Below the pieces are notes generated by a model. That model saw only the letters and a program-made list of their open reading frames with translations, had not been told where the DNA came from and did no database searches. 16,326 nt of DNA from Candidatus Cloacimonadota bacterium (lineage in GTDB: Bacteria > Cloacimonadota > Cloacimonadia > Cloacimonadales > TCS61): the NCBI GenBank assembly GCA_027858325.1, contig JAQICU010000351.1:1-16326 (forward strand). The letters are read 5' to 3'. Shown here piece after piece: positions 1-7,911 of this stretch (within the stretch, counting starts at the first letter, position 1; each line of letters opens with the position of its first letter). The translations under genes were made by a program, and so were the position numbers.

Positions 1-1
1 C

Positions 2-433
2 TATGAAGCTAATAGTGACCTGGATGCTGACAGTATTCAGAAATTCACGACCTTCCACCCACGCTGTGGAACAAGTTTCATATTTTTTGTTCTTCTTATT
101 TCCATATTGATTTTCTCAATTATTGATACAATATTTGCATATTTCTTTGGTGCTCCGCATGTAATTCTACGTTTAGCATATCACTTATTATTCATGCCAT
201 TTATTTCCGGTGTTTCTTATGAAGTACTCAAACTATCTGGTAAGAATATGAAACATCCTCTGGTTAAGATAATGACGTCACCCGGGCTTGCCTTGCAGCG
301 AATTACAACTCAGCCACCGGATAATGAACCGATAGAAGTTGCAGTTATCGCTATGAAATGCGCATTGGAAATGGATCTTTCTGAATACGAAAATATTATT
401 TTCATTGATGAAGATTCACAAAAGGTTAGTTAA
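2..433 (+). CDS. DUF1385 family membrane protein, 5' truncated
   Basis: This is the C-terminal 143 residues of a DUF1385 (YqhQ-like) protein; the reading frame is open from the window edge, so the true start lies upstream. The family signature FHPRCGTSF is visible near residues 18-26 of the visible part. Long hydrophobic stretches follow, indicating two or more membrane segments, and then a polar C-terminus containing PGLALQRITTQPP, which is also typical of the family. The biochemical role of DUF1385 is unknown. In many Firmicutes it sits directly before prfA, as it does here with a 6-base gap. That conserved neighbourhood supports the identification and cotranscription. A TTG at 107 could open a shorter frame, but it falls inside the conserved domain and is not a credible start. 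Confidence 0.85.
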   Translation, partial: YEANSDLDADSIQKFTTFHPRCGTSFIFFVLLISILIFSIIDTIFAYFFGAPHVILRLAYHLLFMPFISGVSYEVLKLSGKNMKHPLVKIMTSPGLALQRITTQPPDNEPIEVAVIAMKCALEMDLSEYENIIFIDEDSQKVS

Positions 434-439
434 TAAATT

Positions 440-1507
440 ATGTTACCGGAAAAAAAGATCTCAACCCTTAAACAAGAATATAAAGAGTTGAAAAAAGATA
501 TCTATGATCCTGCCAAGATGTCTGACCGTCGTTACTACAGCAAGATATCAAAAAGGTTTAAAGAGTTGCAGGAAATATTGGACTTGTATAATGCAATAAA
601 AGATCATGAAATAAACATAGCAGAAAACCTGCAGCTGATAAATTCTACTGACGACAAAGAACTCATAACTTTAGCAGAAGAGGAGACAACTGAAGCTCAA
701 GAAGATCTTGAAAAGAAAATTATAATTCTGAGAGAACTTCTGGTTCCAAAAGATCCGAACGATGAAAAAGATGCAATTATTGAAATCAGAGCTGGAACAG
801 GAGGTGAAGAAGCCGCATTGTTTGTAGCAGATCTATATAGAATGTACAAGTATTTTGCAGATAAGAGAGATTGGAAATTGTCTGTTATGTCTTCCAATCC
901 AACTGGTGTGGGTGGCTTGAAGGAAGTTATCTTCTCGCTTTCTGGAGAGAATGTTTATGGAACCATGAGATTTGAAAGTGGTGTTCATCGTGTTCAACGA
1001 GTTCCCGAAACAGAATCTCAAGGAAGAGTTCATACTTCTGCAATTTCGGTAGCTGTTCTAGCGGAAGCTGATGAGATCGATGTTGAAATAAATCCTGCCG
1101 ATCTGAAAATTGATGTTTACCGAGCATCAGGACATGGCGGACAAAGTGTGAATACAACTGACTCTGCTGTGCGGATCACACACGAACCAACTGGACTAGT
1201 TGTAACCTGCCAGGACGAGAAATCACAACTAAAAAACAAGAACAAAGCTTTTAAAGTACTTCGCTCAAGATTGTATGATCTGGAACTGACAAAACATGAA
1301 GCTGAGATCTCTGCTAAACGTAAGTCACAAGTTGGTTCTGGTGATAGAAGTGCAAAAATAAGAACATACAATTTCCCACAATCCAGAGTTACGGATCATA
1401 GAATAAATTTGACATCATTCAGATTAAACGACATTTTGCTTGGTGAGTTGGATGAATTTATTGATGCTCTAAAATTAGCATATAGGAACGAAAAAGTAGA
1501 AAATTAA
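440..1507 (+). CDS. prfA: Peptide chain release factor 1 (RF1)
   Basis: RF1 recognises UAA and UAG stop codons in the ribosomal A site and triggers hydrolysis of peptidyl-tRNA. The 355-residue length is normal for the family. The catalytic GGQ motif is at residues 233-235 within ASGHGGQSVN. The codon-recognition tripeptide of RF1 (PxT) appears as PET at 189-191 in VQRVPETESQGR, where RF2 would carry SPF, so this is RF1. The N-terminal ~100 residues are charged and helical, as expected for domain 1. The gene lies 6 bases after the DUF1385 gene and 2 bases before the CNNM gene. No prmC, the methyltransferase that modifies the GGQ glutamine, follows directly, although prfA-prmC is a common pair. 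Confidence 0.97.
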   Translation: MLPEKKISTLKQEYKELKKDIYDPAKMSDRRYYSKISKRFKELQEILDLYNAIKDHEINIAENLQLINSTDDKELITLAEEETTEAQEDLEKKIIILRELLVPKDPNDEKDAIIEIRAGTGGEEAALFVADLYRMYKYFADKRDWKLSVMSSNPTGVGGLKEVIFSLSGENVYGTMRFESGVHRVQRVPETESQGRVHTSAISVAVLAEADEIDVEINPADLKIDVYRASGHGGQSVNTTDSAVRITHEPTGLVVTCQDEKSQLKNKNKAFKVLRSRLYDLELTKHEAEISAKRKSQVGSGDRSAKIRTYNFPQSRVTDHRINLTSFRLNDILLGELDEFIDALKLAYRNEKVEN

Positions 1508-1509
1508 TA

Positions 1510-2772
1510 ATGTGGATTATATCACTTTTCATCATAATTTTATTCTTTATTTTATCTTTTTTCTTTTCAGGTATAGAGACGGGTCTAATCTCGGTTGATA
1601 GGTTAAAACTGGAACAAGAAGCAAAGAGTAATAAAAAAAAGAAACAGATCCTCGATTTTCTGGAAAATCCGGACCAGATATTCGGAACAACTTTATTTGG
1701 AACAAACATATCACTAGTTGTCGTATCTTCTCTTTCAATATTTCTTATTAATATTTTTAATAAAAAGTCTGTAATTAATATTTCCGAGCACACTGCAACA
1801 CTTATTATTGCAGGTTTTATACTTGTGTTTGCCGAGATAATTCCCAAAGCACTTTACAGAGATTTTCCCAACAGATTTGTAAGCAGTGGATTCCCACTTC
1901 TCCGATTCTTCAGTTTCATTTTTACACCTTTCGTGAAGTTCGTATCACTTCTAAATAATGCTCTTGCTAAACTTTTTAAACTTCCTCAACAATCGAGATA
2001 CAATTTTGTATCACGCGAAGATCTTTCATTTATGCTCTCAGAAGCTAAAGATGATGGTGTTCTGCATGAAGATCAAATGGATATGTTGGAAGATGCTTTG
2101 GAATTTTCTGAACTAGATGCAGAAAATGTGATGATCCATCGTACGGATGTTATGGCATTCCCTTTAAATACGCCCATTGAAGAAGTAATTTCAATTGCAA
2201 AAGAAAAAGGATTTACCAGATTCCCGGTTTATGAAAATAACCTTGATAATATCAAAGGAATCTTGATAATATATGATCTCTTAAAGCAGAAAGATCATGC
2301 TGATCTCACTGCCGCTGATTTTATAAGAAATGCTTTGTTCGCTCCGGAAACTATGGATGTGAATAAGCTTCTTACAGAAATGCAGAAAGAGAAGGTGAGC
2401 ATGGCAATTATTATGGATTCTTATGGCGGAACAGCCGGCGTGATCACAATTGAAGATATTCTGGAAGAGATCGTAGGTGAAATTGAAGATGAATATGATA
2501 ACACAACTCAGGAGATCAGCGAAATATCAAGCGGATTGTATCGAGTGCAAAGTTATGCAGAAATTGATTTTCTAAATGACGAATACGATATGGTCCTACC
2601 TTTAGGAGATTATGAAACTATTGCCGGAATGATCATAGATAAACTTGAAAGAATCCCCAGAGGAGATACTCAATTAACAATTGGAAATTGGGATATTACA
2701 ATAATCCAAGCTACTGATAATAGAATAATAACCGTCGAAATGAGAAAAGTTGAAGAACAAATAAATTTATAA
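1510..2772 (+). CDS. CNNM/CorC-family membrane protein with CBS pair (hemolysin C-like)
   Basis: This 420-residue protein has the three-part architecture of the CNNM/CorC (HlyC) family, members of which are linked to Mg2+ or Co2+ transport and efflux. An N-terminal CNNM (DUF21) membrane domain spans about residues 1-155, with the first segment opening the protein and the hallmark AEIIPKAL at 108-115. A CBS pair follows at about 206-325, which in the family can bind adenine nucleotides. It includes the signature DSYGGTAG and EDILEEIVGEI at 303-325. The last ~80 residues match the CorC/HlyC transporter-associated domain. The start is an ATG only 2 bases after the prfA stop, suggesting translational coupling. 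The ion transported cannot be read from the sequence, and the historic name hemolysin should not be taken literally. Confidence 0.92.
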   Translation: MWIISLFIIILFFILSFFFSGIETGLISVDRLKLEQEAKSNKKKKQILDFLENPDQIFGTTLFGTNISLVVVSSLSIFLINIFNKKSVINISEHTATLIIAGFILVFAEIIPKALYRDFPNRFVSSGFPLLRFFSFIFTPFVKFVSLLNNALAKLFKLPQQSRYNFVSREDLSFMLSEAKDDGVLHEDQMDMLEDALEFSELDAENVMIHRTDVMAFPLNTPIEEVISIAKEKGFTRFPVYENNLDNIKGILIIYDLLKQKDHADLTAADFIRNALFAPETMDVNKLLTEMQKEKVSMAIIMDSYGGTAGVITIEDILEEIVGEIEDEYDNTTQEISEISSGLYRVQSYAEIDFLNDEYDMVLPLGDYETIAGMIIDKLERIPRGDTQLTIGNWDITIIQATDNRIITVEMRKVEEQINL

Positions 2773-2791
2773 CTTTGCAATGAGGTAAAAT

Positions 2792-3253
2792 ATGGATAAA
2801 ATTATTAAGATATCAAACATGGTGAATGAGACTCAAATTATTGATATACAATCGAATGCTAAAAAGGGTGCTTTGAATGAACTTCTTGAAATCATTTGTA
2901 AAGATGAATTAATAACTGATCCCAAAACGTTTTCTAAAGAGATCTTCAAACGAGAAAAATTAATGAGTACAGGAATTGGTTACGAAATAGCTATTCCACA
3001 TGCACGTCATAAAACCGTGAAAGATTTTGTTATGGCGATCGGTCGCATACAAGAAGGATTGGAATACGAATCTATCGATGATAAGCCAGTGAAACTCATT
3101 TTTATGATCGGTGCTTCCGATAAGCAGGATAAAGATTATATTAAAGTCCTTTCTCGTTTAATACTTCGTTTAAAAAATCAAAAATTCGTTGATAAAATAT
3201 TATCCGCTGAAAATCCTTCAGATATATACGAATTAATTAAAACACAAAAGTAA
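2792..3253 (+). CDS. PTS EIIA (fructose/Ntr-type) domain protein
   Basis: This single-domain protein of 153 residues resembles the EIIA domains of the fructose/mannitol and nitrogen-PTS branches (PtsN-like). The phosphorylatable histidine is H70 in the motif IGYEIAIPHARH, and the following GRIQEGLEY and KLIFMIGAS segments match the fold. A Shine-Dalgarno-like GAGG sits 7 bases before the ATG. No EIIB, EIIC, HPr or EI gene is present in the window. The next gene, 3 bases downstream, is a cation/proton antiporter. Free-standing EIIA proteins beside antiporters or potassium systems are usually regulatory rather than sugar-transporting, as with PtsN acting on potassium transport. Control of the antiporter is therefore a reasonable inference, not something the sequence proves. 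Confidence 0.88.
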   Translation: MDKIIKISNMVNETQIIDIQSNAKKGALNELLEIICKDELITDPKTFSKEIFKREKLMSTGIGYEIAIPHARHKTVKDFVMAIGRIQEGLEYESIDDKPVKLIFMIGASDKQDKDYIKVLSRLILRLKNQKFVDKILSAENPSDIYELIKTQK

Positions 3254-3256
3254 ATT

Positions 3257-4471
3257 ATGTTCCCCCAATATCTGCAACTTCTCTTTCTTGGTGGTTCTAT
3301 TCTGCTGGCACTCATTTTGTCACGCGGAGCAACCCTGCTAAAAACACCTCTTATAGGTGGATATATTATTGCAGGGGCATTGCTCGGACCAGATATTCTC
3401 GGAATGCTATCACCGGAGCAGGTCAAATCTTTGGATATTGTAAATTTGGTTGTGCTCTCGCTAATTGGATTTGGTATTGGAGGAGAACTTAGGTTTAAAG
3501 AAATCAGGAAACTTGGAAAATCTATTATCTCTATTGTCATTTTTGAAGCTTTTGGTGCTTTCCTCCTGGTTGGAATTTTCAGTGCATTAATTTTAAAGAG
3601 TATTCCCATGGGGCTTATCTTTGGCTCTCTAGCAAGTGCTACTGCACCGGCAGGAACTGTAGAAGTTATCAAACAATATAAAGCTAAAGGTGAATTCACT
3701 ACTACCCTTTATGCTGTGATGGGATTAGATGATATTTTGGCTCTGTTACTTTTTACAATTTCATTACCAATTTCTATCATCCTTATGTCTGGCAGTAAAT
3801 CGGGTGGAGAAGTTTCCATTCTTTTTGCTATAGAACATGCCGGATTGGAAGATCTATTTTCAATTGTTGCTGGTGTATTAATTGGTTTTGTTATGGTTCC
3901 CATTGCAAAGTTAATACACGATAGAGTTAGTCTATTATTGTTATCGATTGGCATCATTCTTATCAATTGCGGAATTGCAGAATATTTTCAGCTTTCACCC
4001 ATTTTATTAAATATGACCATGGGAATTATATTAGTAAATAAAAGCAAACTTACAGCTCGAAAGATATTCAATACTCTAGGAGATTGGACACCACCAATGT
4101 ATGTATGGTTCTTCGTTCTCATTGGAACAAGACTAAATATCTCATTGATAATGAAATATTCTCTTCTCATCAGTATTTATGTTGTTGCACGATCAGTTGG
4201 AAAATGGAGTGGAACTTTTATCGGCTCCACCATTTCCAAAGCACCGAGAAAAATAAGAAATTTTTTAGGACTTGCCTTGATGTCTCAGGCAGGAGTTGCC
4301 GTGGGGCTAGCCCTTGCCGCTTCCAAAGTTATGGAGAAAGAGGGATTTCATTTGCAAGCAGTACAGATCATTAGTGTGATCACTGCCACGACATTCATTG
4401 TTATGGTTGTGGGACCGATCATAGCCAAAATTGCTTTATTTAAATCCGGGGAAACAAATGTTTCCAATTAG
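3257..4471 (+). CDS. Cation/proton antiporter, CPA2 (Kef/NapA-like) type
   Basis: This 404-residue polytopic membrane protein is hydrophobic throughout, consistent with about 11-13 transmembrane helices. It belongs to the sodium/hydrogen exchanger superfamily. An unwound-helix motif, SATAPAGT, lies at about 127-134. The ion-binding pair LDD, with D158 and D159, matches the two-aspartate arrangement of electrogenic CPA2 antiporters rather than the Asn-Asp of CPA1. Near the C-terminus, GLALMSQAGVAVGLALA is also typical of the family. There is no appended TrkA-N nucleotide-binding domain as found in many Kef proteins. That fits regulation in trans by its neighbours: the EIIA protein 3 bases upstream and a PII-like protein 9 bases downstream. 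Whether the substrate is Na+ or K+ cannot be decided from sequence. Confidence 0.9.
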   Translation: MFPQYLQLLFLGGSILLALILSRGATLLKTPLIGGYIIAGALLGPDILGMLSPEQVKSLDIVNLVVLSLIGFGIGGELRFKEIRKLGKSIISIVIFEAFGAFLLVGIFSALILKSIPMGLIFGSLASATAPAGTVEVIKQYKAKGEFTTTLYAVMGLDDILALLLFTISLPISIILMSGSKSGGEVSILFAIEHAGLEDLFSIVAGVLIGFVMVPIAKLIHDRVSLLLLSIGIILINCGIAEYFQLSPILLNMTMGIILVNKSKLTARKIFNTLGDWTPPMYVWFFVLIGTRLNISLIMKYSLLISIYVVARSVGKWSGTFIGSTISKAPRKIRNFLGLALMSQAGVAVGLALAASKVMEKEGFHLQAVQIISVITATTFIVMVVGPIIAKIALFKSGETNVSN

Positions 4472-4480
4472 GAGAAAATT

Positions 4481-4795
4481 ATGTATATGATATTAAATTT
4501 GAACAAAGAAAAATACTTGGATGATGTTTTAATGGCACTCACGGAAGCTGGTATTGATGATACTATTGTTCTCTCGGGTGAATCATTAGGTCGTAAACTC
4601 ACTTTTGATAATCCCATTTTTGCCGGTTTCAGAAAGTCGTTCAGCAAAGAAAAGGGTTATGCAAATATTATTATGGCAATTGCTGAACAAGATCAGATCG
4701 ATTTTATGATGGAAGAATTAAAGAATTCAGGAGTAGATTTTATCAAACAAGAAATTGGCAAAGTTGTACTTTTACCGATTGAAAAAATATATTAA
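4481..4795 (+). CDS. Small PII-like signalling protein (putative)
   Basis: This soluble protein of 104 residues has an alternating pattern of hydrophobic strands and amphipathic helices compatible with the ferredoxin-like fold of PII and CutA proteins. It opens with a strand (MYMILNLN), then a helix, a strand around TIVLSGESLG, a loop rich in Phe, Lys and Gly (about 45-62), a strand (YANIIMAIAE), a helix and a final strand (KVVLLPIEKI). The uridylylated Tyr loop of classical GlnB is not recognisable. PII-like proteins often control an adjacent membrane transporter by binding nucleotides. The gene follows the antiporter by 9 bases with an AGGAGAAA ribosome-binding site, which supports such a role. 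The family assignment rests on fold pattern and context and is only moderately certain. Confidence 0.55.
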   Translation: MYMILNLNKEKYLDDVLMALTEAGIDDTIVLSGESLGRKLTFDNPIFAGFRKSFSKEKGYANIIMAIAEQDQIDFMMEELKNSGVDFIKQEIGKVVLLPIEKIY

Positions 4796-4816
4796 AAAAT
4801 AAAATGGAGTGAATTG

Positions 4817-6481
4817 ATGCAAATAGTAGAATGTGTACCAAATTTTAGCGAAGGAAAAGATCAAAAAATATTAAATGATATCTCGGCAGTTATCAAGGCT
4901 GTGAAGGGCGTTTCACTTTTGGATGTCGATCCCGGAGCGGATACCAACAGAACGGTTTTCACGATTGTCGGAGAACCCGATTTCGTAGTCGAAGCTGCAT
5001 TTCAAGCAATCAAAAAAGCAAGTGAATTGATTGATATGAGCAAGCATTCAGGTGCTCATCCTCGGATGGGAGCTACCGATGTTTGCCCCTTCGTACCTGT
5101 GGCAAATATGACAATGGATGATTGCGTAAAACTTGCTCACAAACTTGGTAAAAGAGTTGGTAAAGAACTTGATATTCCAGTTTATTTATATGAATATGCT
5201 GCCAGTAAACCAGAATGGAATAATTTAGCTGAAGTTAGAAAAGGTGAGTATGAAGCACTTCCTCAGAAAATGGAAGATCCAAACTGGAAACCTGATTATG
5301 GTCCTCAACAATTTAATACAAAATCGGGAGCTACAGCTATTTCAGCTCGAGAATTCTTAATTGCTTATAATATAAATTTAAATACAAGAGATAAGAAGAA
5401 AGCTCACGATATTGCCCTTGATATTCGCGAACGTGGACGTTTTGCCAGAGATGAAAATAATAAACTCATTAAAGATAAAAATGGTAACAAAGTAAAAAAA
5501 ACAGGTCTATTTAAAAATTGCAAAGCAATTGGCTGGTTTATTGATGATTTTAATCGTGCACAGATCAGCATAAATCTTACGAATTACAATATTACTCCTG
5601 CTCATGTTGTTCTTGATAAAGTTCGTGAACTGGCGTTAGCAAAAGGATTACAAGTTACTGGAAGTGAACTTGTAGGACTGCTTCCCAAAGCTGCAATTTT
5701 AGGGTCCGGTAAATATTATCTGGAAAAAATGGGTGAAAGTGCCGGTATTCCGGAACGAATGATCATTGAAACTGCAGTTCAGAGTATGGGATTGGAAGAT
5801 GTTGCAGAATTTGATATTGATAAAAAGGTAATTGAATATGCAATTAGAAATAAGGATGATCTGGTTAATAATACATTAACAGGTTTTTGCGATGAACTTT
5901 CAACAGATTCTCCTGCACCGGGTGGTGGAAGTGTAGCAGCACTTTGTTCTGCAATGTCAGGTGCTCTAAGTGCAATGGTTTCCAACCTTACCTTTAATAA
6001 AAAAGGCTATGAAAAAATTTGGGATGAAGCTAAAGAACTTTCTGAATTCGGACAGAACATTAAAGAACGGTCATTGATTGCTATCGATAGTGATACTCAG
6101 GCATTCTACAATATGATAAATGCTACACGATTACCTAAAAAAACCGACGAAGATAAAAACAATAGAAATGTAGCAATTCAAGAAGCTACTAAAAGAGCTA
6201 TCTTGGTTCCGTTGGAAACATTAGAAATAGCTTTGGAAGCTGCTGAACTGGCAGCAAAAGTTGCAAAAATCGGAAATACCAATGCTCTGTCTGATGCAGG
6301 AGTGGCTGCCATTACCGCCAATGCAGCTGCAAAAAGTGCATACTTGAATGTGAAGATAAATATGAGTAGTATCGAAGATGAGACATTCAAATTTGATATT
6401 CTTACAAAATCTGATGAATTATTGGAAAAAACCAATAATATTGCTTTACAAGTAGAAAAAGACATTAAAGGTATTATTTAG
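4817..6481 (+). CDS. ftcD: Bifunctional glutamate formimidoyltransferase / formimidoyltetrahydrofolate cyclodeaminase
   Basis: This 554-residue fusion handles the last step of one histidine degradation route. It transfers the formimidoyl group of N-formimidoylglutamate to tetrahydrofolate, then deaminates and cyclises it to 5,10-methenyltetrahydrofolate. The transferase half is about residues 1-330. It opens with VECVPNFSEG and carries the catalytic-type His81 in GAHPRMGATD, equivalent to His82 of the animal enzyme. The cyclodeaminase half begins near 350 and shows SPAPGGGS at 365-372. Both halves look intact. An ATG at 4817 is preferred over the in-frame TTG at 4814 because GGAGT (4805-4809) is better spaced for it. 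No hutH, hutU or hutI gene is visible in the window, so the rest of the pathway must lie elsewhere or be absent. Confidence 0.95.
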   Translation: MQIVECVPNFSEGKDQKILNDISAVIKAVKGVSLLDVDPGADTNRTVFTIVGEPDFVVEAAFQAIKKASELIDMSKHSGAHPRMGATDVCPFVPVANMTMDDCVKLAHKLGKRVGKELDIPVYLYEYAASKPEWNNLAEVRKGEYEALPQKMEDPNWKPDYGPQQFNTKSGATAISAREFLIAYNINLNTRDKKKAHDIALDIRERGRFARDENNKLIKDKNGNKVKKTGLFKNCKAIGWFIDDFNRAQISINLTNYNITPAHVVLDKVRELALAKGLQVTGSELVGLLPKAAILGSGKYYLEKMGESAGIPERMIIETAVQSMGLEDVAEFDIDKKVIEYAIRNKDDLVNNTLTGFCDELSTDSPAPGGGSVAALCSAMSGALSAMVSNLTFNKKGYEKIWDEAKELSEFGQNIKERSLIAIDSDTQAFYNMINATRLPKKTDEDKNNRNVAIQEATKRAILVPLETLEIALEAAELAAKVAKIGNTNALSDAGVAAITANAAAKSAYLNVKINMSSIEDETFKFDILTKSDELLEKTNNIALQVEKDIKGII

Positions 6482-6492
6482 AGAGGTTTACT

Positions 6493-6527
6493 GAACCTTG
6501 CGAATTTTATAAATATTCATAAGGTTC
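6493..6527 (+). promoter_or_regulatory. Interrupted inverted repeat between ftcD and the DUF2721 gene
   Basis: GAACCTT (6493-6499) pairs with AAGGTTC (6521-6527). Inside it, after a 2-base mismatch, GAA (6502-6504) pairs with TTC (6516-6518). The loop is AT-rich. There is no T run immediately after, so this is not a standard terminator. It ends 11 bases before the ATG of the next gene and could fold over that gene's translation start region. Function is unknown. Confidence 0.4.
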
Positions 6528-6538
6528 ATCTATTTATT

Positions 6539-6979
6539 ATGAATAATATGCAAAATCTTATACAAATAATGCAATCAGCTATATCACCTATTGTTCTTAT
6601 ATCGGGAGTAGGATTGCTGCTGCTTTCTTTCACTAATAGACTTGGAAGAATAATTGATCGCGCCCGATTTCTTGTAAAAGAAATGGAAAACGGAAATCAA
6701 AATAAGATCATTCCAATTCAAATCAAAATCCTTTGCAAACGCGGAAGAATCCTGCGAACAGCTATTACCAGTATTGTTATCACCATTCTAATTGCAAGTT
6801 TGTTGATCCTGTTGCTTTTATTAGGATTCCTCACAGATTGGAACATGAAGGCTATCTTTCTCACCCTTTTCAGCATTGCTATCGTTTCGCTGATAATATC
6901 GGTAATACTTTTTCTGTCAGATGTTACGATTAGCTTGAAGGCATTGAAATTACAAGTTAAAGGATTTATCCAAAAGTGA
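6539..6979 (+). CDS. DUF2721 family membrane protein
   Basis: This 146-residue protein has three predicted membrane segments at about residues 14-31, 74-98 and 104-128. After the first segment comes the polar stretch FTNRLGRIIDRAR, the recognisable signature of DUF2721 proteins, whose function is unknown. A positively charged cytoplasmic loop rich in Lys and Arg separates the first and second segments. The first ATG at 6539 is used; a second in-frame ATG at 6548 is possible, and neither has a strong Shine-Dalgarno sequence. The stop overlaps the GTG start of the radical SAM gene by 4 bases (GTGA), so the two are probably translationally coupled. Confidence 0.8.
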   Translation: MNNMQNLIQIMQSAISPIVLISGVGLLLLSFTNRLGRIIDRARFLVKEMENGNQNKIIPIQIKILCKRGRILRTAITSIVITILIASLLILLLLLGFLTDWNMKAIFLTLFSIAIVSLIISVILFLSDVTISLKALKLQVKGFIQK

Positions 6980-7911
6980 AATACAAGCATCTCTTTGGTC
7001 CGGTTCCTTCACGCAGATTGGGAATTTCTCTCGGTGTAGACCTTGTTCCGCATAAAGTATGCAGTCTAAATTGCGTTTATTGTGAAGTAGGAAAAACGAC
7101 TAACCTCACAATTGAAAGAAAGGAATACATACCATTGAATGATATTTTAACCGAATTGAAAGGCTATCTTGATAATGACCCGGAACTTGATTACATTACT
7201 TTTTCAGGTGCAGGTGAGCCGCTTCTGCATAATGGCATTGGAAAAATAATTACATTTATTAAGGAAAATTATCCAAAATATAAATTGGCACTTCTTACAA
7301 ATTCTACTTTGCTTTATGATGAGAAGGTTAGAAAAGAAATTTTAGAAATAGACCTGCTACTACCCTCTCTTGACGCAGTTAGCAAGAAAGTTTTCAAAAA
7401 ATTAAATCGTCCACATGGCAAATTGGATAATGATAAGATCATTGAGGGGTTGATAAAATTCAGCAAAGACTTTTCTGGAAAGATCTGGTTGGAAGTTTTC
7501 ATAATTCCCGGTTTGAACGACTCAAATGAAGAGCTTGAACTTCTAAAAAATGTGATCATGGAGATCGCACCAAATCAGGTTCAACTGAATACTCTGGACA
7601 GACCAGGAACTGAAAACTGGATTAAGCCGGTCGCACAAAGCAGAATGGAAGAAATTTCAGAATTTATAGAACCTTTACCCGTTGAAATAATTGCAAAATT
7701 CCACTCCCGGAATAAACTCAGAAGTTACCATAAAGATGTTGAACAACAGATAATTGAGACTATAAAGCGTCGTCCCTGCACAGATAAAGATCTTTCAGAA
7801 ATGTTAGGAATTCATATAAACGAGATCAATAAGTATCTCAGTGAGTTATTACATGATGGGTCGGTAACATCTCAACAACAAGAAAGAGGAACCTTCTTCC
7901 GTGCAAAATGA
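6976..7911 (+). CDS. Radical SAM protein, COG0731 (wyosine synthetase-like) type
   Basis: This 311-residue radical SAM enzyme starts at a GTG that overlaps the previous stop. The [4Fe-4S]-binding CxxxCxxC motif is C29, C33 and C36 in CSLNCVYCEVG, and the SAM-contacting glycine-rich motif is SGAGEP at 77-82. The N-terminal FGPVPSRRLG and the overall pattern match the bacterial COG0731 group. That group is often annotated as related to the archaeal/eukaryotic wyosine (TYW1) enzymes, but its bacterial substrate is not established. The last ~60 residues (from about VEQQIIETIKRRPCTDKDL) look like a winged helix-turn-helix, suggesting nucleic acid contact. It overlaps the next gene by 4 bases (ATGA). 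The radical SAM assignment is firm; the substrate is unknown. Confidence 0.9.
   Translation: MKYKHLFGPVPSRRLGISLGVDLVPHKVCSLNCVYCEVGKTTNLTIERKEYIPLNDILTELKGYLDNDPELDYITFSGAGEPLLHNGIGKIITFIKENYPKYKLALLTNSTLLYDEKVRKEILEIDLLLPSLDAVSKKVFKKLNRPHGKLDNDKIIEGLIKFSKDFSGKIWLEVFIIPGLNDSNEELELLKNVIMEIAPNQVQLNTLDRPGTENWIKPVAQSRMEEISEFIEPLPVEIIAKFHSRNKLRSYHKDVEQQIIETIKRRPCTDKDLSEMLGIHINEINKYLSELLHDGSVTSQQQERGTFFRAK

Noticed and set aside
1458..1847. A 129-codon open frame on the minus strand over the prfA/CNNM junction
   Set aside because: It lies opposite two well-identified genes, has no ribosome-binding site or recognisable motif and looks like a chance antisense frame. The same applies to the other minus-strand frames, such as 3178-3699 and 13887-14279.
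2792..3253. A sugar-transporting PTS system
   Set aside because: Only an EIIA domain is present, with no EIIB, EIIC, HPr or EI and no sugar catabolic gene nearby.
4084..4374. A 96-codon plus-strand frame inside the antiporter gene
   Set aside because: It lies wholly within the antiporter coding region in another frame, has no homology-like motif and has no ribosome-binding site.
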